Assembly: GCA_963969345.1 (NCBI GenBank)
Contig: OZ017770.1
Location: forward strand, 4,783,246 to 4,847,245
Direction of reading: 5' to 3'
DNA from: Turbatrix aceti
Taxonomy: Eukaryota > Nematoda > Chromadorea > Rhabditida > Panagrolaimidae
DNA length: 64,000 nucleotides
Part shown: piece after piece, positions 12,201-27,200 of the stretch
Numbering within the stretch: the first letter of the stretch is position 1
Layout: each line of letters starts with the position of its first letter
Program-made: the position numbers and the translations under genes
Notes under the pieces: generated by a model
Seen by the model: only the letters and a program-made list of their open reading frames with translations
Databases searched by the model: none
What the model was told of the DNA's origin: nothing

Positions 12201-15200
12201 GGTGACATAGGATCGTCCATCTGAATTTCAAAATTCAGATCATTGGCTTTGTTGAACATGGCGATGAGATGATTTCGCTCTTCTGGGGTGAAGTTTTCCA
12301 GTTCTAGGCCTTCTGGTATACCGCGGTTAACATTTGGGGATACTGGAGGTTGCTGGCTCGACAATTGTTGATACTGTTGGTTGCTGGTTGGTTGAGACGG
12401 CTCGTCATTCCAGCTCTCAGCTATTTGGTCTTGCCCGGTGGCGCGGGAATCATCTGCGGCGGCTTCACTATCATCAGAAAACACCGTCGTCCACATTCTG
12501 CCCGACTTATGTTCCCATTTTTCTGGCATCTAAAAAACGGGGGATAAAAAAATTGAAATTTAGATAAAAATTTGTTATAAAAACAAGTTAAAAATGCGTA
12601 CCTTGTACTCTTGCTTTGGCTGCATCCAGATATCATCGTCGAGCTCGACCGCATCGACTTGGGTTGGGCTAGAGCCTTCAATCACGCGAATGTTCTCGGC
12701 TTCTTGTTCATTCATCGAAGTCATCGGTTGCTGATTTTCGGTAGGCTCAAATGCTGCCGGTTGGTTCCAATTTTGCCGGTTGGGGGGCTCAAATGATGCC
12801 GGTTGGACGCTTTTTGCTTGTTCCTCTTTTGGTTCTTCGACGATGGGAGGGAGATATTCTTCCTGCCTGATCTCAGGTTCTTCGTCGATTTCAAATGACT
12901 CAGGAAGCATTGCAGCTGGAAATTCTTCGAAAATCGGAGGCGATGGCAATTCATTAGATGTCTTGAAGTCAGCATCGGGATCATAAGCCGAAGATTCAGT
13001 CGTTATGTAACCGCTGTCGGAAGGCTTAATTGGGCTCGAGTGCTTTGCAGAAATTTGAGAAGAAGCTGTGGAGGGTGCGATGCTTGGAGCCGGTGATATT
13101 GGCTGACTTGGCTGGCTGTCAATCAAAGGCTGTTGAGGCTCTTCTTCTAAAATAGATACTGGATTATTTTGTATGTTTGTAATACTCATTGCTCAAGCAA
13201 TATGCTTTGTGTTTCAACGAGTCACCAAAATCCATTGGCCTGATAACAACGAAAAGCCTCATGGGAACGAGTTCCCATCAGTTACCCGCTTAGTAGAGGC
13301 AGAACCCCAATGTGCAACTTTTTAGAGGCGTAATAAGGACACCCCTCTTTAGCCGACTTATGCAAAAACCCAGCGGCTAGGCGCATGCATTCCGGAAATA
13401 CGTACTCATCGACTGAAGAGTTTGTGGCTTAGGCGGCATGTTAACAGGAGTAGCTGGAGTCGGCACTGGCGGATGCGTTGTTGGAGAAGCACCTTGCATT
13501 TCTGCACAGCGCATAACGCTCAGAATTTGTTCTTGCTCCGCTGCGGACAGATGAGACAAACCCAGCTCTTCAATTGTCGGACCCGCCGATGACGGCATTG
13601 GCACCGATGCGGGCGTTGGTGCTGATGCAGGCGGCGGCACCGATGCGGGCATTGGCGACGGTGTAGAATCCTTCAGGCTGGGCACCGATTGTATAGAAGT
13701 AGTCGGCAATACATTGGGCCTGAAAAGCACTCAACTAATTAGACAAAAAGGAGCCTGGTTGGCTGGGGCTTGCCGCCTGCAAACAAAATAAGGTAACGCT
13801 TACGTCGTCGACGTTTTTGGTTGAGACACGGGCAATGTCACGCGCTGCGACTTAGGTGGAACTGGCGGTCCAATTTCAGCGGCATCAATTTCTGCACATG
13901 CCATGACTGCCATAATTTTGTCCCGTTCTTCCTGTGACAAATTCTCTAAGCCAGGTGGAAGTTGTGTTGACTCTGTTACCAAAGAAGGCAATACTGCAGA
14001 TTGAGAGCGTGAAGGCGGATTTGGAGCTTGCTAAAAACCCAAAAGTTGACATACACAAACGAAGAGAAAAAACTTGTCTTGCATATGAACAAAATAGTAC
14101 AGTTACATTCGACAATGCTTTTATAAAAACCTAAACAACACTCACCATAGATTTTCCAATCTGAGTCAAATCTCCCGTGGATGCAGCTTGAGCTGCCTGG
14201 GCCGCCTTGGCACCTATCTGTTCACCGGCTTGCTTCGCATTTTGGAGAGCATTATTGGCAAACTTGGTTAACCCGCCGAACCCACCGAATCCGCTTTTTC
14301 CTTTCGATCCAAACATTGCGAAACGAGATGTGTTCACAGGGCTTGTCGTGGCAGTACTGGAAGGCGATTGAGCAACTGGGGTATTACATGCTTTGTCGGT
14401 ATCATTGTTCTGGATATGCGAAAAATTGGCGCTTGAATATGAAGGCGTAGGCTCGGAAAGAGATGTTATGGGAGAGCCGGCGCCTCGTTCCTTCTTCTCC
14501 TCGTCCACGCAGTATTCTTCTTCGGCTGGCGCGATTTGTGGCTGCCAGTGTGGTTCTTGCGACGACAAAGAAGAAGACGGCGGCAACAAACGTGGCGGCG
14601 GTGTCTTTACTTCAGCACTCTGCACGGCTCCGGTGGCAGTATGCAATGCGCGGTCTGCTTCAACTGCAGCAACCGCATCGATTTTTTTCTCTACTTGCCC
14701 AAATGTAGTAGCTGAGTCGGCAATTGGTAAGCCAGCGGCGGCAGACATGCTGGACTCCTCCTCTGGCAGCATGGCAAAAGCGGCGAATGTTGGTTTTTGC
14801 TGTTGCATGACAAAAGAAGTCTGCTTTTCGTAATGTTTACTTTTTTCGCCAAAAATGCCTGAAACAATTAGCCGATGAATTTTTGTTTGCTTATTGTGCT
14901 GATAATTGCCGACAAATTACCGGAAGTTTTACAAAAAAAGAAACAAAAGAAAATAATTACCATAATCGTTATCGACTTCGTCGAGACTGCGGTTCAACTC
15001 AGATAGTTGGTCTTTGTAGAACTGAAATGCCTGAACACGTTCGACTGCTGTTACTTCATCGATAGGTGAAGTGCGTGGACTGAATTCGTTTTCAGTTAGC
15101 TCAGAAACAGAGGTTTGCAACGAGTCACGATGATCGTCAAGTGAAACAGCCGAGTCTTGGCTGCCGTCTCTGTCGAAGGAGGATGACACAAATTTAGATT

Positions 15201-18200
15201 CCATTGTATCCGTTGGTTTGACGTCGGTTTTTTCTTCAATTTGTGCCAAAAATTTGGGACTTTCCATCTCCGTGGGAACTTTCTCGGACGTATTAAATGC
15301 AGCTTGTAGGTCATCGATTGGTTGTTTAGGTAGAACGACAGTGTCGACTTTGGTTTTGAGCTGCTTTATTGTCGAAGTTGCTTTCCTGAGTGCTCCAAAC
15401 CCGAATGCTGTCAACTCCGACGTTTGGCTTAAGAAGGGGTTTGATTGTTGATTCGCGGTATTCAAAGTCGTGTCCGGCAACAGTGGCATATCAATAATTC
15501 CAGCGGCTCTATTTATTTGATTTATGTGTTCCAGTTCCTCTTCTGTGAGACCGACAGTTTGATGAGACGTGTGCTCAACTGAAACCGCTTTCTTTGACTC
15601 AGTTTCATTTGCCATTGCTTCATGATAAGCAGAACTTCTGGGCTCTGAAAGCTTGTCAGAAGTTGCGGCTGTCTTAGAACCGTGATCGAATTCAATATTC
15701 TGCGACGTGCTTTGATGGGCATTAAAAAGCATAGCATCTGCATCAGCCATTTCTGCAATTGCTTGAATATGTTCAAGTTCTTCAGCTGTCAAATGTGCAT
15801 CAAATGACGTTTCCGGCGGGCTACGTTTCTGTTCGACAGAAATGTTATTGTCCGAATACTTCGGGGGAAGTTGAGGTTCAAGAGTTTCGGATTTTGCGTA
15901 ATCCGCAATCTCAGCAGTTTCGGATTTGTCAATTAACTCTGGCTTTTGTGGCAAGGATGATATCATGCTGTCGGCTTCAGCCATCTCTGCAATCCGCTGA
16001 ATGTGTGCGAATTCTTCTGCCGTTAGGTGATCCGGATTTTCTTCCTGTTTCGCAACTTCTACCTGCTTTGGTGGTTCAGTTATGAGTTTTTGTGTTTTGG
16101 AAATGGCCTCATCCTTCTTTGCGATTACTGTAGACATCGTATCCGATAGCTTTTTCGTAAAGCCGGCAGTATTGAACAACGTTGGTTGTTTTGTTTCCGG
16201 TTTTTCCTCCTTCTTTTGCAAAACAATTGAATCGAGTGTCATTCCTTCATCGGCAGCCATTTGATTTATCAACTCAATATGGCGTCGTTCTTCTTTAGTT
16301 AAACCGTAATCGATTGATTCTTGCTTAACAGCGTTGGGAGTTAAAATAACCGAAAGAGAGTCAGACGTGTTCATTGCAACTTGGGCCGATAATTCGGTTT
16401 CCCTTGATGCCATTTCAGTTACACGCCGGATGTGCTCAAGCTCTTCTGCGGACAATTCGTTGCTTGTGAGAGTTTCAATATTAGGAACAAGTTCTTCAGT
16501 AATCGATCTTATTGAACTGGAAGACGTAGAGCTCATTCGTGGACTGTATGAAATTTCAACTGGTGTTTCCTTTCTTGAAAGCGGCGAGGATTTTTGACTT
16601 GATGCTGACAACTTTCTGCGTTCGTTTGCAGTCTCGACGACATCGGTAACCTTCTGAGAAACAGAGTTTGCAAAATGTTTGCCGAAGCTCAGGCCACGAC
16701 TAAAGACAGTTGACAAGGGCTGACCCTTAGACGGCTTGTTTGTTCCCTCTTCTTGTGCGGCAGCCGCATTTACTCTTGCGATGTGGTCCAGCTCTTCTTG
16801 AGTGAACGCTGCTTGAGAACTGCTTGTTTTACGACTTTCAGTCACCTGCCTAATTCCATCCATGGCGGACGCAAACATATCTTTAGCTTCCATAATTGTT
16901 GATCCTGCTTCGGATAAAAGCGTTTTTGGCATGCTTTGAGGCACCAATGGCTGAGACAAATTGGTCTCTTCGTTTTCGTGCACCATGTAATTTGAAAGGT
17001 GCTGTTCTGCAGGAAGTGATTCATTGCTTAGCTTCAAACTGCCTGTTGACGATGCCAATTGAAGATTTTCACCACATGATAGATTAGCATTCTTGTTCAA
17101 GTCATCACTGAAAACGCTAAGAGCGTCTGGGGAAAGCGGTGAAGGCAGATGCGCCATGACAGGTGCCGACAGACGCCGTGAAGAATGAGTGCCGGATGGA
17201 GAAGCAAATGGTTTTGACGATTGCATTCTGCCAAACAACAGCGACGGTGATAAGGAATTTCTTCTGGCATTTCCAAGACTCATTTTCGAAGGCTCGTTAA
17301 ATGCTGCAAATTCGGGTAAATTGTCCATTTCTTCGGGTGTCAGGTCACTGGAAGAACGAGGGCGTTCACTCGAAATTTCGCTTTGGGAATCAATGCGTTC
17401 CAAAGTTCGTCGCGGAAACATGTTGAATTCCATCGTCATTCTTTCGATATCAGATTCGGAGTTTAGAGGAGACTGAATTGAAACTTCGGGAATAGGATAT
17501 GACAGGTACTCCCCTCGCTCATCGGATTTAACGAAGGTAAGGTGTGCAGGTGGTTTCCTGTCCTCCGGTGCGACTTTAATAACGTACGGCGCTTGCCGTT
17601 GTTCGGCTTTAGAAATAACGTCTTGAATGTGTCTGCGTTCTTGTTCGTCAACATTGTCAAGTTCAGACAAAGTGTGCATTGCCGATGAGCTTCTGTAATC
17701 AAACACATGGTTGAACATACAAAACAAAAAACAACAACAACAAACCTTCTGGATTGTTGCGGAGTAGCTTGGGTTCGGTTAGCAGAGGCCAAGACTTTTA
17801 GAATGTGCTCTTTTTCAGCCTCAGAAAGTCCGGCAAACGCACTGCTGGGAAGCTTTTGTAATGGTGAATCACTAGGTTTTTCTGGTGACGACCGGTAAAC
17901 AAGATCCATGATGTCCCCTCCCATCGTTGTGGCCGGTCTAATTTCTGTTGACGACCTTCGAGAATCATGATGAGCTCCCGGTGTGCTTCGAGCTGCTTGA
18001 ATAATGGCCATTGCGGACTTCGGTCGATCTGCTGAACTGCGACGCCGGAAGTACCCCATCAATGAACTTGCAAATGATTCAGGCTCTTCGTGCAAAGGAT
18101 GTACTTCGTATTCGAGCTCTTCCCTTTCCAGTTTAGGAGCTCTAAAAAAGTATGCATGTAAGCAATTAGGAAAAAAATTAGCAAAACTCACTCTTCTCCG

Positions 18201-21200
18201 TTTTCGGAGGATTCATCGTCGGGATAAAATAAATTGGAGTCGTCGTCAAAGTAGCGTGCTCGAGGATTGTTAAGCATTCGAATTTTGGCCACAAGGTCAA
18301 CAGCTGCATTTTCAGCAATGGTTTCTGTTAATCTTTGTGCAAAAAAGTTTAATTTGACCATAAAGTCGATGTTGCACAGTTCTTCGCTGTTCGTAATCCA
18401 ACATCGTGCTTCGCACATCGAGTAAGCATTTCGGTGTCGTTCTTCATTACGCCGAGGAGGTGGTATGAGTGGCGCGTCAGCCTTGTTTGACACTCTGTCA
18501 ACCAGTGGCATTGTAACATCGCTCGACGTGGTGGGGGAAACGCATTCGGACTGAGAAACACGCAAAGATTTGTCGGTGTACATTACTCGAACGTTGTTAC
18601 GACTTTTCTTTGAAGCCGAAAAAGCATTTTGGACGGAATCATAATCACAATAAGAGATGGATAGGGAGGACCGCAAAGAACGCGGCATAGCTCGTGCGAA
18701 ATTGTCCATGCAAGAAACAGTGGTCATAACAACTGAATCCGACTGTCGACGACCCGCAGATTTGGAGGACAAATCGTAAATTGACAGATTTGCTCTAATT
18801 TCTGACGATGAGCGTTTGAACTGATCAAACATGGAAGAAAATGTATTATCAGGCACATTTTTTTCATGGACAAATTTCGATGGAACCTCATGGCTCATTT
18901 GATGGCTGCTTTGGGAGCCGTCATTGAGTAGTGCGTCGGGCATGCCGAAAATTAACGAATTGCCTGCAGCATACTCAGCAGCATTCTTATTAAAAGATGC
19001 GTCGACAAAAAAATTACGTAACACTAGCATATGCTGACGGTGGACATCGGATATAACTTCGTCGTAAGTGAAACCAAAGTTAGGTTTTTCGTCTACACCC
19101 CAGTAATAAACATTGTCTCTGCAAGGCGCTTGTTCCATAGCAACAGAAAGAGGAACGTTAATTTCGTTGCATTTGCTGCTCACGTTCGTACCAGAGTAAT
19201 CAATGACATTTGTACCAGTAGTGGTAAACAAAATTCCTTTAGGTTCCGAACCACGGAGAACGCCACCAGCAGAAGTATGGCTCAATCCAGATTTCAAACC
19301 TGTCATTTCCGGTGAGTATTCTTGATGTTCATTTTTGTAAGCGCCAGAATTCGTCTTCAAATTTTTGATTAATTGAGCTTCATTTTGAGTAAATGGCGTT
19401 TCGGAATGCTGACCAGACACTTCATAATGTTGCTCGAAGCTGGACTGCTCCGCGAGCCGCTTGATGTATTCGATGTGCGCGAGTTCGTCTTCTGTCAACG
19501 ACACCTGTTCGGCTAGTTGAGGTACCGGAGGGACTTCCGGTCGTGGAGGCGGACCGGATTCTTCTTTGATCGTTTCCTCGGGTTCCAGAAGTGGGCTGTT
19601 ACGTTCGTATGGCAGCGGTTGTTCGAACGACGCCTCGAATGACGAACCAGGCTCGGCATCTGCTCCGGACGTGGCATCTGAGTGTTCAGAAAGGTCGGCA
19701 TCTTCGACGACGGGCTTCGGCGGTTCCGGTGCAGTGAAAGAATACTGCGACACCGGTGCACGCTCGAAGCTGGACTGCTCCGCGAGCCGCTTGATGTATT
19801 CGATGTGCGCGAGTTCGTCTTCTGTCAACGACACCTGTTCGGCTAGATGAGGCACCGGAGGGACTTCCGGTCGTGGAGGGATTCCGGATTCTTCTTTGAT
19901 CGTTTCCTCGGGTTCCAGAAGTGGGCTGTTACGTTCGTATGGCAGCGGTTGTTCGAACGACGCCTCGAATGACGAACCAGGCTCGGCATCTGCTCCGGAC
20001 GTGGCATCTGAGTGTTCAGAAAGGTCGGCATCTTCGACGACGGGCTTTGGCGGTTCCGGTGCAGTGAAAGAATACTGCGACACCGGTGCGCGCTCGAAGC
20101 TGGACTGCTCCGCGAGCCGCTTGATGTATTCGATGTGCGCGAGTTCGTCTTCTGTCAACGACACCTGTTCGGCAAGATGAGGTACCGGAGGCGCTTCTGG
20201 TCGTGGAGGCGGACCGGATTCTTCTTTGATCGTTTCCTCGGGTTCCAGAAGTGGGCTGTTACGTTCGTATGGCAGCGGTTGTTCGAACGACGCCTCGAAT
20301 GACGAACCAGGCTCGGCATCTGCTCCGGACGTGGCATCTGAGTGTTCAGAAAGGTCGGCATCTTCGACGACGGGCTTCGGCGGTTCCGGTGCAGTGAAAG
20401 AATACTGCGACACCGGTGCGCGCTCGAAGCTGGACTGCTCCGCGAGCCGCTTGATGTATTCGATGTGCGCGAGTTCGTCTTCTGTCAACGACACCTGTTC
20501 GGCAAGATGAGGTACCGGAGGCGCTTCTGGTCGTGGAGGGATTCCGGATTCTTCTTTGATCGTTTCCTCGGGTTCCAGAAGTGGGCTGTTACGTTCGTAT
20601 GGCAGCGGTTGTTCGAATGACGCCTCGAAAGACGAACCAGGCTCGGCATCTGCTCCGGACGTGGCATCTGAGTGTTCAGAAAGGTCGGCATCTTCGACGA
20701 CGGGCTTCGGCGGTTCCGGTGCAGTGAAAGAATACTGCGACACCGGTGCACGCTCGAAGCTGGACTGCTCCGCGAGCCGCTTGATGTATTCGATGTGCGC
20801 GAGTTCGTCTTCTGTCAACGACACCTGTTCGGCAAGATGAGGTACCGGAGGCGCTTCTGGTCGTGGAGGGATTCCGGATTCTTCTTTGATCGTTTCCTCG
20901 GGTTCCAGAAGTGGGCTGTTACGTTCGTATGGCAGCGGTTGTTCGAATGACGCCTCGAAAGACGAACCAGGCTCGGCATCTGCCCCGGACGTGGCATCTG
21001 AGTGTTCAGAAAGGTCGGCATCTTCGACGACGGGCTTCGGCGGCTCCGGTGCAGTGAAAGAATACTGCGACACCGGTGCGCGCTCGAAGCTGGACTGCTC
21101 CGCGAGCCGCTTGATGTATTCGATGTGCGCGAGTTCGTCTTCTGTCAACGACACCTGTTCGGCAAGATGAGGTACCGGAGGCGCTTCTGGTCGTGGAGGC

Positions 21201-24200
21201 GGACCGGATTCTTCTTTGATCGTTTCCTCGGGTTCCAGAAGTGGGCTGTTACGTTCGTATGGCAGCGGTTGTTCGAACGACGCCTCGAATGACGAACCAG
21301 GCTCGGCATCTGCTCCGGACGTGGCATCTGAGTGTTCAGAAAGGTCGGCATCTTCGACGACGGGCTTCGGCGGTTCCGGTGCAGTGAAAGAATACTGCGA
21401 CACCGGTGCGCGCTCGAAGCTGGACTGCTCCGCGAGCCGCTTGATGTATTCGATGTGCGCGAGTTCGTCTTCTGTCAACGACACCTGTTCGGCAAGATGA
21501 GGTACCGGAGGCGCTTCTGGTCGTGGAGGGATTCCGGATTCTTCTTTGATCGTTTCCTCGGGTTCCAGAAGTGGGCTGTTACGTTCGTATGGCAGCGGTT
21601 GTTCGAACGACGCCTCGAATGACGAACCAGGCTCGGCATCTGCTCCGGACGTGGCATCTGAGTGTTCAGAAAGGTCGGCATCTTCGACGACGGGCTTCGG
21701 CGGCTCCGGTGCAGTGAAAGAATACTGCGACACCGGTGCGCGCTCGAAGCTGGACTGCTCCGCGAGCCGCTTGATGTATTCGATGTGCGCGAGTTCGTCT
21801 TCTGTCAACGACACCTGTTCGGCAAGATGAGGTACCGGAGGCGCTTCTGGTCGTGGAGGCGGACCGGATTCTTCTTTGATCGTTTCCTCGGGTTCCAGAA
21901 GTGGGCTGTTACGTTCGTATGGCAGCGGTTGTTCGAACGACGCCTCGAATGACGAACCAGGCTCGGCATCTGCTCCGGACGTGGCATCTGAGTGTTCAGA
22001 AAGGTCGGCATCTTCGACGACGGGCTTTGGCGGTTCCGGTGCAGTGAAAGAATACTGCGACACCGGTGCGCGCTCGAAGCTGGACTGCTCCGCGAGCCGC
22101 TTGATGTATTCGATGTGCGCGAGTTCGTCTTCTGTCAACGACACCTGTTCGGCAAGATGAGGTACCGGAGGCGCTTCTGGTCGTGGAGGCGGACCGGATT
22201 CTTCTTTGATCGTTTCCTCGGGTTCCAGAAGTGGGCTGTTACGTTCGTATGGCAGCGGTTGTTCGAACGACGCCTCGAATGACGAACCAGGCTCGGCATC
22301 TGCTCCGGACGTGGCATCTGAGTGTTCAGAAAGGTCGGCATCTTCGACGACGGGCTTCGGCGGTTCCGGTGCAGTGAAAGAATACTGCGACACCGGTGCG
22401 CGCTCGAAGCTGGACTGCTCCGCGAGCCGCTTGATGTATTCGATGTGCGCGAGTTCGTCTTCTGTCAACGACACCTGTTCGGCAAGATGAGGTACCGGAG
22501 GCGCTTCTGGTCGTGGAGGCGGACCGGATTCTTCTTTGATCGTTTCCTCGGGTTCCAGAAGTGGGCTGTTACGTTCGTATGGCAGCGGTTGTTCGAACGA
22601 CGCCTCGAATGACGAACCAGGCTCGGCATCTGCTCCGGACGTGGCATCTGAGTGTTCAGAAAGGTCGGCATCTTCGACGACGGGCTTCGGCGGTTCCGGT
22701 GCAGTGAAAGAATACTGCGACACCGGTGCGCGCTCGAAGCTGGACTGCTCCGCGAGCCGCTTGATGTATTCGATGTGCGCGAGTTCGTCTTCTGTCAACG
22801 ACACCTGTTCGGCAAGATGAGGTACCGGAGGCGCTTCTGGTCGTGGAGGGATTCCGGATTCTTCTTTGATCGTTTCCTCGGGTTCCAGAAGTGGGCTGTT
22901 ACGTTCGTATGGCAGCGGTTGTTCGAACGACGCCTCGAATGACGAACCAGGCTCGGCATCTGCTCCGGACGTGGCATCTGAGTGTTCAGAAAGGTCGGCA
23001 TCTTCGACGACGGGCTTCGGCGGCTCCGGTGCAGTGAAAGAATACTGCGACACCGGTGCGCGCTCGAAGCTGGACTGCTCCGCGAGCCGCTTGATGTATT
23101 CGATGTGCGCGAGTTCGTCTTCTGTCAACGACACCTGTTCGGCAAGATGAGGTACCGGAGGCGCTTCTGGTCGTGGAGGCGGACCGGATTCTTCTTTGAT
23201 CGTTTCCTCGGGTTCCAGAAGTGGGCTGTTACGTTCGTATGGCAGCGGTTGTTCGAACGACGCCTCGAATGACGAACCAGGCTCGGCATCTGCTCCGGAC
23301 GTGGCATCTGAGTGTTCAGAAAGGTCGGCATCTTCGACGACGGGCTTTGGCGGTTCCGGTGCAGTGAAAGAATACTGCGACACCGGTGCGCGCTCGAAGC
23401 TGGACTGCTCCGCGAGCCGCTTGATGTATTCGATGTGCGCGAGTTCGTCTTCTGTCAACGACACCTGTTCGGCAAGATGAGGTACCGGAGGCGCTTCTGG
23501 TCGTGGAGGCGGACCGGATTCTTCTTTGATCGTTTCCTCGGGTTCCAGAAGTGGGCTGTTACGTTCGTATGGCAGCGGTTGTTCGAACGACGCCTCGAAT
23601 GACGAACCAGGCTCGGCATCTGCTCCGGACGTGGCATCTGAGTGTTCAGAAAGGTCGGCATCTTCGACGACGGGCTTCGGCGGTTCCGGTGCAGTGAAAG
23701 AATACTGCGACACCGGTGCGCGCTCGAAGCTGGACTGCTCCGCGAGCCGCTTGATGTATTCGATGTGCGCGAGTTCGTCTTCTGTCAACGACACCTGTTC
23801 GGCAAGATGAGGTACCGGAGGCGCTTCTGGTCGTGGAGGGATTCCGGATTCTTCTTTGATCGTTTCCTCGGGTTCCAGAAGTGGGCTGTTACGTTCGTAT
23901 GGCAGCGGTTGTTCGAATGACGCCTCGAAAGACGAACCAGGCTCGGCATCTGCTCCGGACGTGGCATCTGAGTGTTCAGAAAGGTCGGCATCTTCGACGA
24001 CGGGCTTCGGCGGTTCCGGTGCAGTGAAAGAATACTGCGACACCGGTGCACGCTCGAAGCTGGACTGCTCCGCGAGCCGCTTGATGTATTCGATGTGCGC
24101 GAGTTCGTCTTCTGTCAACGACACCTGTTCGGCAAGATGAGGTACCGGAGGCGCTTCTGGTCGTGGAGGGATTCCGGATTCTTCTTTGATCGTTTCCTCG

Positions 24201-27200
24201 GGTTCCAGAAGTGGGCTGTTACGTTCGTATGGCAGCGGTTGTTCGAATGACGCCTCGAAAGACGAACCAGGCTCGGCATCTGCCCCGGACGTGGCATCTG
24301 AGTGTTCAGAAAGGTCGGCATCTTCGACGACGGGCTTTGGCGGTTCCGGTGCAGTGAAAGAATACTGCGACACCGGTGCGCGCTCGAAGCTGGACTGCTC
24401 CGCGAGCCGCTTGATGTATTCGATGTGCGCGAGTTCGTCTTCTGTCAACGACACCTGTTCGGCAAGATGAGGTACCGGAGGCGCTTCTGGTCGTGGAGGG
24501 ATTCCGGATTCTTCTTTGATCGTTTCCTCGGGTTCCAGAAGTGGGCTGTTACGTTCGTATGGCAGCGGTTGTTCGAATGACGCCTCGAAAGACGAACCAG
24601 GCTCGGCATCTGCTCCGGACGTGGCATCTGAGTGTTCAGAAAGGTCGGCATCTTCGGCGACGGGCTTCGGCGGCTCCGGTGCAGTGAAAGAATACTGCGA
24701 CACCGGTGCGCGCTCGAAGCTGGACTGCTCCGCGAGCCGCTTGATGTATTCGATGTGCGCGAGTTCGTCTTCTGTCAACGACACCTGTTCGGCAAGATGA
24801 GGTACCGGAGGCGCTTCTGGTCGTGGAGGGATTCCGGATTCTTCTTTGATCGTTTCCTCGGGTTCCAGAAGTGGGCTGTTACGTTCGTATGGCAGCGGTT
24901 GTTCGAATGACGCCTCGAAAGACGAACCAGGCTCGGCATCTGCTCCGGACGTGGCATCTGAGTGTTCAGAAAGGTCGGCATCTTCGACGACGGGCTTCGG
25001 CGGTTCCGGTGCAGTGAAAGAATACTGCGACACCGGTGCACGCTCGAAGCTGGACTGCTCCGCGAGCCGCTTGATGTATTCGATGTGCGCGAGTTCGTCT
25101 TCTGTCAACGACACCTGTTCGGCAAGATGAGGTACCGGAGGCGCTTGTGGTCGTGGAGGGATTCCGGATTCTTCTTTGATCGTTTCCTCGGGTTCCAGAA
25201 GTGGGCTGTTACGTTCGTATGGCAGCGGTTGTTCGAATGACGCCTCGAAAGACGAACCAGGCTCGGCATCTGCCCCGGACGTGGCATCTGAGTGTTCAGA
25301 AAGGTCGGCATCTTCGACGACGGGCTTTGGCGGTTCCGGTGCAGTGAAAGAATACTGCGACACCGGTGCGCGCTCGAAGCTGGACTGCTCCGCGAGCCGC
25401 TTGATGTATTCGATGTGCGCGAGTTCGTCTTCTGTCAACGACACCTGTTCGGCTAGATGAGGCACCGGAGGTACCGGAGGCGCTTCCGGTCGTGGAGGCG
25501 GGCCGGATTCTTCTTTGATCGTTTCTTCGGGTTCCAGAAGTGGGCTGTTACGTTCGTATGGCAGCGGTTGTTCGAACGACGCCTCGAATGACGAACCAGG
25601 CTCGGCATCTGCTCCGGACGTGGCATCTGAGTGTTCAGAAAGGTCGGCATCTTCGACGACGGGCTTCGGCGGTTCCGGTGCAGTGAAAGAATACTGCGAC
25701 ACCGGTGCACGCTCGAAGCTGGACTGCTCCGCGAGCCGCTTGATGTATTCGATGTGCGCGAGTTCGTCTTCTGTCAACGACACCTGTTCGGCTAGTTGAG
25801 GTACCGGAGGGACTTCCGGTCGTGGAGGCGGACCGGATTCTTCTTTGATCGTTTCCTCGGGTTCCAGAAGTGGGCTGTTACGTTCGTATGGCAGCGGTTG
25901 TTCGAACGACGCCTCGAATGACGAACCAGGCTCGGCATCTGCTCCGGACGTGGCATCTGAGTGTTCAGAAAGGTCGGCATCTTCGACGACGGGCTTCGGC
26001 GGTTCCGGTGCAGTGAAAGAATACTGCGACACCGGTGCGCGCTCGAAGCTGGACTGCTCCGCGAGCCGCTTGATGTATTCGATGTGCGCGAGTTCGTCTT
26101 CTGTCAACGACACCTGTTCGGCTAGTTGAGGTACCGGAGGGACTTCCGGTCGTGGAGGCGGACCGGATTCTTCTTTGATCGTTTCCTCGGGTTCCAGAAG
26201 TGGGCTGTTACGTTCGTATGGCAGCGGTTGTTCGAACGACGCCTCGAATGACGAACCAGGCTCGGCATCTGCCCCGGACGTGGCATCTGAGTGTTCAGAA
26301 AGGTCGGCATCTTCGACGACGGGCTTCGGCGGCTCCGGTGCAGTGAAAGAATACTGCGACACCGGTGCGCGCTCGAAGCTGGACTGCTCCGCGAGCCGCT
26401 TGATGTATTCGATGTGCGCGAGTTCGTCTTCTGTCAACGACACCTGTTCGGCTAGTTGAGGCACCGGAGGCGCTTCTGGTCGTGGAGGCGGACCGGATTC
26501 TTCTTTGATCGTTTCCTCGGGTTCCAGAAGTGGGCTGTTACGTTCGTATGGCAGCGGTTGTTCGAACGACGCCTCGAATGACGAACCAGGCTCGGCATCT
26601 GCTCCGGACGTGGCATCTGAGTGTTCAGAAAAGTCGGCATCTTCGACGACGGGCTTCGGCGGTTCCGGTGCAGTGAAAGAATACTGCGACACCGGTGCGC
26701 GCTCGAAGCTGGACTGCTCCGCGAGCCGCTTGATGTATTCGATGTGCGCGAGTTCGTCTTCTGTCAACGACACCTGTTCGGCTAGATGAGGCACCGGAGG
26801 TACCGGAGGCGCTTCCGGTCGTGGAGGCGGGCCGGATTCTTCTTTGATCGTTTCTTCGGGTTCCAGAAGTGGGCTGTTACGTTCGTATGGCAGCGGTTGT
26901 TCGAACGACGCCTCGAATGACGAACCAGGCTCGGCATCTGCTCCGGACGTGGCATCTGAGTGTTCAGAAAGGTCGGCATCTTCGACGACGGGCTTCGGCG
27001 GCTCCGGTGCAGTGAAAGAATACTGCGACACCGGTGCGCGCTCGAAGCTGGACTGCTCCGCGAGCCGCTTGATGTATTCGATGTGCGCGAGTTCGTCTTC
27101 TGTCAACGACACCTGTTCGGCTAGATGAGGCACCGGAGGCGCTTCTGGTCGTGGAGGCGGGCCGGATTCTTCTTTGATCGTTTCCTCGGGTTCCAGAAGG

